A stretch of 9,295 bases of DNA from Pseudomonadota bacterium (GCA_022567015.1 JADFHR010000125.1:1-9295), one strand, 5' to 3'. Counted from the first letter of the stretch, positions 1 to 6,237 are shown. A program made the numbers and translations. The notes: generated from the sequence alone by a model not told the origin.

Positions 1-123
1 CGTATGCGGCCCGTCGGAGGGCGTCGGAAAGTTTTGACGATGCGCCGCATCGCCTGCAACTTTCCTCCTGCCCGACGAGCCGCCTACGCGATCTCTATGA
101 GTCATGATCAGCGACCCTTGGTA
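1..123 (-). mobile_element. MITE-like palindromic element, partial copy A (cut by window start)
   Basis: This stretch is the reverse complement of 3621-3743. I aligned the two base by base: 123 positions, three substitutions (27, 44 and 114 here against 3717, 3700 and 3630) and no gaps. It ends in CCTTGG followed by TA (122-123), the same end as the complete copy downstream. The stem arms around positions 1-18 and 73-90 and the small CGATGC/GCATCG hairpin (38-52) are kept. One difference (44) falls in that hairpin loop. Another (27) changes a G-C pair here into a G-T pair in copy B, so pairing is preserved. No ORF is credible. The rest of the element must lie before base 1. Only 15 bases separate its end from the pheS start. 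That it is mobile is inferred from the second copy and its ends; no transposase is present. Confidence 0.8.
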
Positions 124-138
124 TAAGGCGGGCGAAGA

Positions 139-1218
139 ATGCAGGACGACCTCGACACCATCAAGACCCAGGTCCTCGAGGCCACGGCCGCTGCCAACTC
201 TCTTCAAAGTCTAGAACGGGTGCGCGTCGAGGCCCTCGGCAGGAAGGGGCGGATCACGGCGCTGATGAAGGGTCTGGGCGCCATGGACCCGGAGACGCGT
301 AAATCCGCCGGCGCCGCCCTCAACGTGCTCAAGGACGACGTCGCCGCCGCCATCGAGGCGCGCAAGGAAGACCTCGCCGGCGCCACCCTCGAGGCGCGGC
401 TCATGGAGGAAAAGGTGGACGTGACGTTGCCCGTGCGCGCCGAAGGCCGGGGACGCGTCCATCCCATCACCCAGACCATCGACGAGGTCATCGCCATCTT
501 CGGCGAGATGGGCTTCACGGTGGCCGAGGGTCCGGACATCGAGGACGACTGGCATAACTTCACGGCTCTCAACATCCCGCCGGAGCACCCGGCGCGCCAG
601 GAGCACGACACCTTCTATCTGCCGGGCATGGCGGGCGGCCACCGCAGGGTGCTGCGCACCCACACCTCGCCGGTTCAGATCCGCACCATGGGCGAGCAGA
701 AGCCCCCGCTGCGCATCATCGTGCCCGGCCGCACGTACCGCTGCGATTACGACGCCACCCATTCGCCCATGTTCCACCAGGTGGAGGGCCTGGTGGTGGA
801 CGAGACCACCCACATGGGCCACCTGAAGGGCTGTCTGATCGAGTTCTGCCGGGCCTACTTCGGCGTCGAGGATCTGCCCGTGCGCTTCCGTCCCAGCTAC
901 TTCCCCTTCACCGAGCCCTCGGCGGAAGTGGACATCGGCTGCACCCGCGCCGGCGGCGCGTTCCGCATCGGCCACGGCGACGACTGGCTGGAAATCCTCG
1001 GCTGCGGCATGGTCCATCCCAAGGTCCTGGAAAACTGCGGCATCGATGCGGCCAAATACCAGGGTTTCGCCTTCGGACTGGGCGTCGAGCGCATCGCCAT
1101 GCTGAAGTATGGAATCGGGGATCTGCGCACCTTTTTCGAGTCCGACCTGCGGTGGCTCCGGCACTATGGATTCCCCGCCCTTCACATTCCCAGCATGGTC
1201 GGAGGGCTGAATTCGTGA
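139..1218 (+). CDS. pheS: Phenylalanine--tRNA ligase alpha subunit
   Basis: Catalytic subunit of the cytoplasmic (alpha-beta)2 phenylalanyl-tRNA synthetase, which activates phenylalanine with ATP and loads it on tRNA-Phe. The protein has 359 residues, normal for the family. Residues 1-90 form the charged helical arm that contacts tRNA. The class II catalytic core follows: HPITQTIDEV (108-117), ALNIPPEHPAR (143-153), RTHTSPVQIR (173-182), the motif 2 region DATHSPMFHQVEG (205-217), and motif 3 GFAFGLGVERIAMLKYGI (309-326). A tail of about 15 residues follows DLRWLRHYGF. The ATG at 139 is preceded by AAGG (125-128), a modest ribosome binding site lying just outside the upstream repeat element. 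The stop overlaps the pheT GTG start. In many bacteria rplT precedes pheS; here the upstream neighbour inside the window is a repeat element, so any promoter lies in or before it. Confidence 0.98.
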   Translation: MQDDLDTIKTQVLEATAAANSLQSLERVRVEALGRKGRITALMKGLGAMDPETRKSAGAALNVLKDDVAAAIEARKEDLAGATLEARLMEEKVDVTLPVRAEGRGRVHPITQTIDEVIAIFGEMGFTVAEGPDIEDDWHNFTALNIPPEHPARQEHDTFYLPGMAGGHRRVLRTHTSPVQIRTMGEQKPPLRIIVPGRTYRCDYDATHSPMFHQVEGLVVDETTHMGHLKGCLIEFCRAYFGVEDLPVRFRPSYFPFTEPSAEVDIGCTRAGGAFRIGHGDDWLEILGCGMVHPKVLENCGIDAAKYQGFAFGLGVERIAMLKYGIGDLRTFFESDLRWLRHYGFPALHIPSMVGGLNS

Positions 1219-3620
1219 AGGTGCCGCTCAGCTGGCTCAAGGACCACCTGGACACCGACGCCCCGGTCGACGAGATCGCCGCACGGCTGACCATGGTCGG
1301 CCTGGAGGTGGAAGAGGTGATCGACCGTTCCCACGGGCTGGCGGGGTTCGTGGTGGCGCGGGTGCTGGCGGCGGAGCCCCATCCCAACGCCGACCGCCTC
1401 AAGGTCTGCCGGGTGGACACGGGCAGCGGAACCACCCAGGTGGTGTGCGGCGCCGCCAACGCGCGCGCCGGCATGTTGGGCGTGTTCGCCGCCGCCGGGG
1501 CGGTCATTCCGGGCACCGGGATGCGGCTCAAGAAAACCAGCATCCGCGGCGTGGAAAGCAACGGCATGCTGCTGTCCGAGCGCGAGGTGGGCCTGAGCGA
1601 CGAGCACGAGGGGATCATCGAGCTTCCCGGGGACGCGCCGGTGGGCGCGCCCGCCGCCGGCGTCATGGGCCTCTCCGATCCGGTGATCGACATCGCGGTC
1701 ACGCCCAACCGGGGCGACTGCCTGGGCATCCGGGGGATCGCCCGGGATCTGTCGGCGGCCGGGCTGGGGACCCTGAAGCCCGTGGACGCGGACCCGGTCC
1801 CGGGCACGTTCAGGAGTCCCATCGCCGTCCATCTGGAGTTCGACGCCGAATGCGCCGACGCGTGCCCCTATTTCGTCGGCCGCGCCATCCGTGGCGTCAA
1901 AAACGCGGACAGCCCGGCCTGGCTCAGGGACAAGCTGGGGGCCGTCGGGCTGCGGCCCATTTCGGCCCTGGTCGACATCACCAATTATCTCACCATCGGC
2001 CTGTGCCGGCCCCTGCACGTGTTCGATGCCGACAAGGTCGGCGGCGACCTCCGCGTCCGCCTGGCCCGGGCCGGGGAATCCCTGCCCGCGCTGAACGGCA
2101 AGGTGTACGAACTGGACGCCGGGATGACGGTCATCGCCGACGACCACGGGGCCGAGGCATTGGGCGGCGTCATCGGCGGCGAGCGGACGGGCTGCACCGC
2201 GGACTCGGTCAACATCTTCGTCGAATCGGCGCTGTTCGATCCCGTGCGCACGGCGGCGACGGGACGCAAGCTCAACCTGATGTCGGACGCGCGCTACCGG
2301 TTCGAGCGCGGTATCGACCCCGCCTTCGTGGTCGATGGCATGGAGATCGCCACCCGCCTGATCCTCGATTTGTGCGGCGGCGAGCCTTCGGAGCTGGTGA
2401 TCGCCGGCGAAGAGCCGCCGCCGCGGCGCCCCATCGCGTTGCGCCCCGGCCGCGTCGGCACGTTCGGCGGCGCAGACGTCCCTGCGCGCCAGGTGGAGCG
2501 GATTCTCACCGCCCTCGGCTTCACCATCGACAAGGATGGCGAAACGCTCACCGTCGGCGTCCCCTCCTGGCGCAGCGACATCGTCGGCGAGGCCTGCCTG
2601 ATCGAAGAGGTGGTGCGCATCTACGGCTACGACCGCATTCCGGCGTTGCCCCTGGAGCGCACCACGCCGCTGCCCCATCCCGCGCGCCCCCCCGAGCAGC
2701 GCCGCCGCGCCGCCGCCGGGCGGGTGCTGGCCGGGCGCGGCCTGGTCGAGGCGGTCACCCTGTCATTCATGGCCTCGGGCGACGCGGCGCTGTTCGGGGG
2801 GGCGCCGGAATCGACGCACCTGGTCAACCCGATCAGCAGTGAGCTGGATGTGATGCGTCCCTCGGTGCTGCCCAACCTGATCGCCGCCTGCGGATCGAAC
2901 GCCGACCGCGGCGCCGCCGACGCCGCCCTGTTCGAGGTCGGCCCCCAATACGCCGGCGACGAGCCCCAGGACCAGGCCATGGTGGCCGCCGGCGTGCGCG
3001 CCGGGCGCACGGGCCCACGCAACTGGGCGGATTCGCCCCGGCCGGTGGACGTGTTCGATGCCAAGGGCGATGTCCTGGCCGTTCTCGCCGCCCTCGGCGC
3101 GCCGTCCGAAAGCCTTCGGGTTTCCGCCGACGCGCCGCCGTGGTACCACCCCGGACGGTCGGGGACCGTGCGTCTGGGCCCGAAAACGGTGTTGGCGTGC
3201 TTCGGCGAGATCCACCCCGGTGTGCTCGGAAAGATGGACGTCAAGGGCCCCATCGCCGGGTTCGAGGTCTTCCTCGACCATCTTCCCAAATTGAGGGCCC
3301 GGAAAAGCGCCGCCAAGCCACACCTGGAGCTGTCGCCCTTGCAGCCGGTGGAGCGGGACTTTGCCTTCGTCGTCGACGAGGACGTGGCCGCGGATGCGGT
3401 CCTCGGCGCCGCCCGCGGCGCCGACAAGAGCCTGATCGCCAAGGTGCGCGTGTTCGACGTCTTCTCCGGCGGCAACGTGGGCGCCGGCAAGAAATCCCTG
3501 GCCATCAACGTCACCCTGCAACCCACCGAAAAGACCCTCACCGACGCGGAGATCGATGCCGTGGCGCGAAAAGTGGTGGCCAGCGTGGAAAAGGCCACCG
3601 GCGGCACCCTGAGGACGTAA
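1215..3620 (+). CDS. pheT: Phenylalanine--tRNA ligase beta subunit
   Basis: Large subunit of phenylalanyl-tRNA synthetase; it binds tRNA and edits mischarged Tyr-tRNA-Phe. The 801 residues match the usual bacterial length. I chose the GTG at 1215 because it gives the canonical N-terminus VKVPLSWLKDHLDTDA, has GGAGGG at 1201-1206 eight bases upstream, and overlaps the pheS stop as GTGA, which suggests translational coupling. Domains by residue: EMAP-type tRNA-binding OB fold (about 45-150, starting FVVARVLAAEPHPNADRL), B3/B4 editing region with ALVDITNYL and RPLHVFDADK (about 210-400), B5 domain with VPSWRSDIVGEACLIEEV and IYGYDRIP (about 400-477), a catalytic-like core, and a C-terminal FDX-ACB anticodon-binding domain (about 706-801, PVERDFAFVVDED to TLRT). 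The repeat element begins at the base directly after the TAA stop, so the gene is intact but has no native 3' region next to it. Confidence 0.98.
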   Translation: MKVPLSWLKDHLDTDAPVDEIAARLTMVGLEVEEVIDRSHGLAGFVVARVLAAEPHPNADRLKVCRVDTGSGTTQVVCGAANARAGMLGVFAAAGAVIPGTGMRLKKTSIRGVESNGMLLSEREVGLSDEHEGIIELPGDAPVGAPAAGVMGLSDPVIDIAVTPNRGDCLGIRGIARDLSAAGLGTLKPVDADPVPGTFRSPIAVHLEFDAECADACPYFVGRAIRGVKNADSPAWLRDKLGAVGLRPISALVDITNYLTIGLCRPLHVFDADKVGGDLRVRLARAGESLPALNGKVYELDAGMTVIADDHGAEALGGVIGGERTGCTADSVNIFVESALFDPVRTAATGRKLNLMSDARYRFERGIDPAFVVDGMEIATRLILDLCGGEPSELVIAGEEPPPRRPIALRPGRVGTFGGADVPARQVERILTALGFTIDKDGETLTVGVPSWRSDIVGEACLIEEVVRIYGYDRIPALPLERTTPLPHPARPPEQRRRAAAGRVLAGRGLVEAVTLSFMASGDAALFGGAPESTHLVNPISSELDVMRPSVLPNLIAACGSNADRGAADAALFEVGPQYAGDEPQDQAMVAAGVRAGRTGPRNWADSPRPVDVFDAKGDVLAVLAALGAPSESLRVSADAPPWYHPGRSGTVRLGPKTVLACFGEIHPGVLGKMDVKGPIAGFEVFLDHLPKLRARKSAAKPHLELSPLQPVERDFAFVVDEDVAADAVLGAARGADKSLIAKVRVFDVFSGGNVGAGKKSLAINVTLQPTEKTLTDAEIDAVARKVVASVEKATGGTLRT

Positions 3621-3643
3621 TACCAAGGGGCGCTGATCATGAC
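3621..3643 (+). repeat. Left terminal inverted repeat of copy B
   Basis: These 23 bases are the perfect reverse complement of 3859-3881. The sequence begins TACCAAGGGG. In copy A the equivalent end carries one substitution (position 114), so copy B has the cleaner terminal repeat. Confidence 0.85.
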
Positions 3644-3655
3644 TCATAGAGATCG

Positions 3656-3745
3656 CGTAGGCGGCTCGTCGGGCAGGAGGAAAGTTGCAGGCGATGCGGT
3701 GCATCGTCAAAACTTTTCGACGCCCTCCGACGGGCCGCATACGCG
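3656..3745 (+). repeat. Imperfect fold-back arm within copy B
   Basis: The outer stem pairs 3656-3673 (GCGTAGGCGGCTCGTCGG) with 3728-3745, 18 bp with two mismatches. An inner stem pairs GGAAAGTT (3679-3686) with 3711-3718, with one G-T pair. The tip is CGATGC (3692-3697), loop GGT, GCATCG (3701-3706). If transcribed from pheT this would form a long branched hairpin. The differences from copy A keep the pairing or sit in the loop. Confidence 0.7.
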
Positions 3746-3760
3746 ACCGCAACGGCGGCT

Positions 3761-3844
3761 TACCAAGGCTTTCGGACGGCGTCGCGTACGCTTTGCGATG
3801 CCCCGCATCGCCACAGCGCACGCTTAAGGCCGAAAACCTTGGTA
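3761..3844 (+). repeat. Nested 84-bp mini-element with the same ends as the host element
   Basis: It starts TACCAAGG (3761-3768) and ends CCTTGGTA (3837-3844), the same eight-base terminus that begins and ends the outer element. The inverted repeat extends to 3756-3775 against 3830-3849: 20 bp with one mismatch. The interior folds again: GCGTACGCT (3784-3792) against AGCGCACGC (3815-3823) with one mismatch, and GCGATGC (3795-3801), loop CCC, GCATCGC (3805-3811). Either a smaller relative inserted into the larger element, or the outer element is a composite with two arms. The sequence alone cannot decide which. Confidence 0.65.
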
Positions 3845-3858
3845 AGCCGGCTCGTTGG

Positions 3859-3881
3859 GTCATGATCAGCGCCCCTTGGTA
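3859..3881 (-). repeat. Right terminal inverted repeat of copy B
   Basis: This is the perfect reverse complement of 3621-3643. It ends in CCTTGGTA and is followed by TAAGG. The same TAAGG follows the end of copy A at 124-128, which may reflect a preferred target or chance. Confidence 0.85.
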
Positions 3882-4133
3882 TAAGGCCCCGTGTCGCGGT
3901 TTCCCGCGGCGTCGACGCCCTCTTCCTACAATTCGGCTTTTTCAATCGTACCGGGAAACCGCGCGGCCGGTCGCGTGAGGCCAGAGGCAGATGAATGCGG
4001 AAGGGCGCGGCCCTTCTGGCAGCCGCGTCCCGGCCCCCCTACATATTGACCTGAGGCGCTTTCCCGGCCCCCCGGGCGAGCCCATTCGCCGCCACGAAGC
4101 GGCTCGGTATTGTTGAGCAACGGCATTAGAACC
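3882..4133. other. Non-coding stretch between the repeat element and the PAS gene
   Basis: About 250 bases with no convincing gene. It contains an inverted repeat (listed separately), a 12-bp palindrome GGCGTCGACGCC (3908-3919), and a short T-run (GGCTTTTTC, about 3935-3943) that has no strong GC hairpin directly before it. I see no confident promoter for the following gene. TTGACC near 4046 lacks a matching -10 box. Confidence 0.5.
3895..3963. repeat. 12-bp inverted repeat with 45-bp spacer
   Basis: CGCGGTTTCCCG at 3895-3906 is the exact reverse complement of 3952-3963. The spacer holds a separate 12-bp palindrome centred on GTCGAC and the T-run. It lies just outside the mobile-like element and shares no sequence with its ends. 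Function unknown; it could be a transcript hairpin beyond pheT or a chance match in GC-rich DNA. Confidence 0.4.
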
Positions 4134-4595
4134 ATGGAAGACCGGCCCAAAGGCATCGAGCGCAGGATGGTGCACCGCCTTCTCGTCCACTGGCGGGACG
4201 CCCAGGGGGACGGCGCGTTCCCAACCCTTGACGCCGTTCTCAAGCGGGATCTGGGCGACATCGGGCCTTCGATCTTTGTGCTCAGGGTCGCCGACGGAGA
4301 AGGGGAACCGGCGTTCGAACGCGTCGGAGACTTCTTCGCCGATGAATTGCCCTCGGATCTCACGGGCCAGCCGGTCTCGGCGGTGCCCGCGGGGACCCTT
4401 CTTGCACAGGCCGTGGGCCGTTACCGCATGACTCTTGCCAAAAAGGTCCCGATTACCGGCGGCGGCGAATTCAGCCATGTCCAGGGCGGGACGGTGCTCT
4501 ACCGCAGCATCCTCCTTCCCCTGAGCGAGGGCGGGGACACGATAGAATTCCTCCTCGGCGCGGCGAATTGTCGAAAGAAAGACGAAGACGCCTGA
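4134..4595 (+). CDS. Single-domain PAS-like protein (PAS_5 type)
   Basis: A 153-residue soluble protein with no membrane segment. It resembles the PAS_5 family (PF07310), mostly found in Alphaproteobacteria, in its order of blocks: a helix with IERRMVHRLLVHWRD, a basic/acidic stretch around FPTLDAVLKRDLGDIGP, a strand SIFVLRV, a core FERVGDFFADELPSDLTGQP, and the C-terminal signature YRSILLPLSEGGDTIEFLLG. Such proteins are presumed small sensory or interaction domains; no ligand or partner is known to me and no output domain is present here. I chose the ATG at 4134. An in-frame TTG at 4110 would add eight residues, and neither has a strong ribosome binding site. It leads a row of three small same-strand genes, 71 bases before the next, so co-transcription is possible. 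Assignment is by recalled family pattern, without a profile search. Confidence 0.72.
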   Translation: MEDRPKGIERRMVHRLLVHWRDAQGDGAFPTLDAVLKRDLGDIGPSIFVLRVADGEGEPAFERVGDFFADELPSDLTGQPVSAVPAGTLLAQAVGRYRMTLAKKVPITGGGEFSHVQGGTVLYRSILLPLSEGGDTIEFLLGAANCRKKDEDA

Positions 4596-4666
4596 CATGT
4601 CACGCTGCGTGCCCTCCGGTTTTCACGCCTCCCCGGCGTCGCCGATGTAAGAACGGGGACGATCCC

Positions 4667-5065
4667 ATGCCGACGACCGTGTTATTCGAGGTGCATTCCC
4701 TGAGGAACGGGAACTGGTACATCGATTCCGTCTATGACGACAGGGAACAGGCCCTGCACGAAGCCCGCGACCTTCTCGAAAGACGACACCACAGGGGCGT
4801 CAAGGTCATCCAGGAGAACTACAACGACGAAACCGACACCTCCATATTGAGAACCATATTCACCGAGGAAAAGGGTTTCGAAAAGCCGAAACACGGGCGG
4901 CACAAGCCAAGCCCGCCCCTTCGCGCCGCCGCGCCGCCGCGAAAGAAGAAGGAGGATTCCGATTTCGTCCGCTATATCGTAATGCTGGTGCTGAGCGTCG
5001 GCGGAATCCTGTTGACGGTGATTGGTCTGCTGGCGTTTATGATTATAATGTTTGGCGGCAAATGA
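4667..5065 (+). CDS. Small tail-anchored protein of unknown function, paralogue 1
   Basis: I do not recognise a named family. The protein has 132 residues. Residues 1-65 look like a compact alpha/beta domain: strand VLFEVHS, then GNWYIDSVYDDREQALHEAR leading into a helix, then VKVIQENYNDETD and a strand ILRTIF. Residues about 66-97 are a basic, proline-rich linker (KPKHGRHKPSPP, RKKKE). Residues about 100-128 are one hydrophobic helix, IVMLVLSVGGILLTVIGLLA, followed by a short tail ending FGGK. With no signal peptide and basic residues before the helix, the folded domain probably faces the cytoplasm. The ATG at 4667 is preceded by CGGGGA. An in-frame start further upstream would only add a low-complexity arginine-rich leader, so it was rejected. 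The next gene is a clear paralogue. Confidence 0.85.
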   Translation: MPTTVLFEVHSLRNGNWYIDSVYDDREQALHEARDLLERRHHRGVKVIQENYNDETDTSILRTIFTEEKGFEKPKHGRHKPSPPLRAAAPPRKKKEDSDFVRYIVMLVLSVGGILLTVIGLLAFMIIMFGGK

Positions 5066-5253
5066 GAACGCCGCGCCGGGCGCCGGCGGCAGGGGCAAGG
5101 CGGCCCGCGAAGGCATTCAGGGAACATCGCAAATACGCGGCCAATGGCTGGGAGGCCAGTGGCGGGGGAAAGAGATTCCAAGGGCGCGGGGCGACACGCG
5201 CTCCGAATCCGGGACTCTCCTGACACGCGGGATGGGGCGATGGGGATAAGGAT
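5066..5253. other. Spacer between the two paralogous genes
   Basis: 188 bases with no supported gene. A 65-codon reading frame (5052-5249) overlaps the end of the first paralogue and has glycine/arginine-rich composition with no homology I can see, so I do not call it. A GC-rich imperfect hairpin (GCGCCGGGCGCCGGCGGC, starting about 5073) follows the stop but lacks a T-run. The spacer is long for a simple operon, so the second gene may have its own promoter. I could not identify one. Confidence 0.4.
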
Positions 5254-5658
5254 ATGGCCAGGTCCGTTTCATACGAGGTGTTGTCGACCAGGGGCGACAA
5301 ATGGACGATCGAATCCGTTTATGACGACCGGCAGGTGGCGTTGTACGAAGCCCGTACCCTCCTGGACAACCGCCACCTGAAGGCCGTCAAGGTCGTCCAG
5401 GAAACCTACGACGACGAAGCCGACAGGACGATTACCAGGACCATTTTCAACGAGGCGAGGGGCGCCGCGAAAGGGAAGCCGAAACCCGCGACGCAGGAAG
5501 AAACGAAAGATGCGTCCGCCGCGCCGGCTGTGGGCAGAAAAAAGGATGGTTCCGAGGTCATCAAATACCTGATCATCCTTGTTCTCAGCATCGGTGGCAT
5601 TGCCTTGGTAATGCTCGCCGGGGCGGCCTTCCTGATGGGCACCTTCGGGGGCAAATGA
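5254..5658 (+). CDS. Small tail-anchored protein of unknown function, paralogue 2
   Basis: A 134-residue paralogue of the preceding small gene with the same architecture. The N-terminal domain matches in order: SYEVLSTRGDKWTIESVYDD, helix ALYEARTLLDNRH, VKVVQETYDDEAD, and ITRTIFNEA. The shared core is SVYDDR-x3-AL-x-EAR-x-LL-x2-RH, then VKV-x-QE. The linker (about 70-100) is polar and of similar length but not conserved in sequence. The C-terminal helix VIKYLIILVLSIGGIALVML ends in the same FGGK tail. The ATG at 5254 has TGGGGA at 5241-5246. The two genes are a tandem duplication that has diverged in the linker while keeping the sensor-like domain, the anchor and the last four residues. Function unknown; no catalytic motif is visible. 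Confidence 0.86.
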   Translation: MARSVSYEVLSTRGDKWTIESVYDDRQVALYEARTLLDNRHLKAVKVVQETYDDEADRTITRTIFNEARGAAKGKPKPATQEETKDASAAPAVGRKKDGSEVIKYLIILVLSIGGIALVMLAGAAFLMGTFGGK

Positions 5659-5672
5659 GCCCCTTGAGGGGC
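5659..5672. terminator. Short GC hairpin between convergent genes
   Basis: GCCCC (5659-5663), loop TTGA, GGGGC (5668-5672) starts at the base after the stop of the second small paralogue. It lies in the 57-base gap between that gene and the convergent phosphatase gene, where a terminator is expected. There is no T-run, so intrinsic termination is only a suggestion. Confidence 0.3.
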
Positions 5673-5715
5673 GCCAGCGAGCCGGGCGCCCGCCAATGGC
5701 GGAACGGAAACGGCG

Positions 5716-6237
5716 TCACGTCCCACCCCCGCCGACCCGCACCGGGAAAGACCTGAAGCCTTCCAGGAGCGTGCCATCGGGCGGCGGCATGCCGTCGAGG
5801 GCCGCGACCAGCCTGCCGTCCAGGCCCAGCACCCGGTCCCCGAGTTCGACCATCAACCGGTTGGGACAGATGTGCGGCGCCCGTTCGTACAGCATGCGCG
5901 CCACCTCCGCCTCCCGGCCGGGGTTTTTTTGCACCAGCAGTATCATCAGCGCCGCCGGCGACCGCGACCGCCCGCCCGCGCAATGCACGAGGAGACCTGT
6001 TTCCCCGTCCCAGCGGGCGCCGAACTCGAGCAGACGCCGGATGTGATCCTCACGCGGGTGGATGGTACCGGGTTGTGGCGCAACGATGTCGTCCACCTCG
6101 ATCTTCAGGTGCATCGCCGGGTACACGCCGCCGGGCGTCGCGATCATCGCCTCGGGCTCGAGCAGCGAGACGAGCCGCACCGGTTTCACTTGGGGGATCA
6201 CCCAGTCCAGGCCCGACAGGTGGGTCAGCGCGATCAT
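5716..6237 (-). CDS. Cysteine-based protein tyrosine phosphatase family protein
   Basis: A 173-residue soluble protein with the phosphatase P-loop HCAGGRSRS (85-93), which fits the CX5R rule with nucleophile Cys86 and Arg92. The family hydrolyses phospho-monoesters, often phosphotyrosine, through a cysteinyl-phosphate. The upstream stretch VVSLLEPE-like RLVSLLEPEAMIATPGG (21-37) and HLKIEVDDIV (43-52) matches small alphaproteobacterial tyrosine-phosphatase-like proteins; Asp49 or Asp50 is a candidate general acid. ERAPHICPNRLMVELGDRVLG (from about 118) matches the family's C-terminal helix region. An in-frame TGA lies directly upstream, so the start is the ATG at 6237 or an internal one. The true substrate is unknown and could be non-protein. 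It is divergent from the next gene and convergent with the small paralogue. A weak promoter-like pair (TTGTGC, 18 bases, CATAGT at 6366-6337) faces it. Confidence 0.82.
   Translation of the reverse strand: MIALTHLSGLDWVIPQVKPVRLVSLLEPEAMIATPGGVYPAMHLKIEVDDIVAPQPGTIHPREDHIRRLLEFGARWDGETGLLVHCAGGRSRSPAALMILLVQKNPGREAEVARMLYERAPHICPNRLMVELGDRVLGLDGRLVAALDGMPPPDGTLLEGFRSFPVRVGGGGT

Larger units (their letters stand above)
3621..3881 (+). mobile_element. MITE-like palindromic element, complete copy B
   Basis: A 261-bp non-coding element begins right after the pheT stop. Its ends are inverted repeats: 3621-3642 is the exact reverse complement of 3860-3881 (22 bp, starting TACCAAGGGGCGCTGATC), and the match continues for one more base on each side (3620/3882 outside, 3643/3859 inside). 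TA occurs at both ends (3621-3622 and 3880-3881), compatible with a TA target duplication as made by IS630/Tc1-mariner-type transposases. TAA flanks on both sides (3618-3620, 3882-3884) are an alternative reading. Inside are two fold-back arms: 3656-3745, and a nested unit at 3756-3849. It has no transposase, so mobilisation in trans is inferred. It could also act as a 3' stem-loop on pheT mRNA. Its left 123 bp are repeated, inverted, at 1-123. Confidence 0.82.

Noticed and set aside
1..138. Attenuator leader peptide or T-box controlling pheST
   Set aside because: No phenylalanine-rich short frame and no T-box signature is visible; the stretch is filled by the repeat element.
1152..1214. pheT starting at an ATG-equivalent upstream (1152)
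   Set aside because: It would overlap pheS by 67 bases and add a tail unlike any PheT. The GTG at 1215 gives the canonical N-terminus and has GGAGGG at the right spacing.
211..3863. Long open frames on the minus strand across pheS and pheT
   Set aside because: They lie antisense to two certain genes, have alanine/arginine/glycine-rich low-information sequence, and arise from the GC bias of the third codon position.
3621..3881. CRISPR-like array
   Set aside because: The repeats are inverted and nested, with no regularly spaced direct repeats and no cas genes.
3621..3881. Classic intrinsic terminator of pheT
   Set aside because: It can fold strongly but has no T-run after the hairpin and matches a second copy upstream of pheS, so a repeat element explains it better.
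3639..3978. Short open frames within and beyond copy B
   Set aside because: They run through a repetitive palindromic element, have no ribosome binding site and no recognisable protein features.
5052..5249. 65-codon frame between the two small paralogues
   Set aside because: Overlaps the end of the first paralogue, biased glycine/arginine composition, no family signal.
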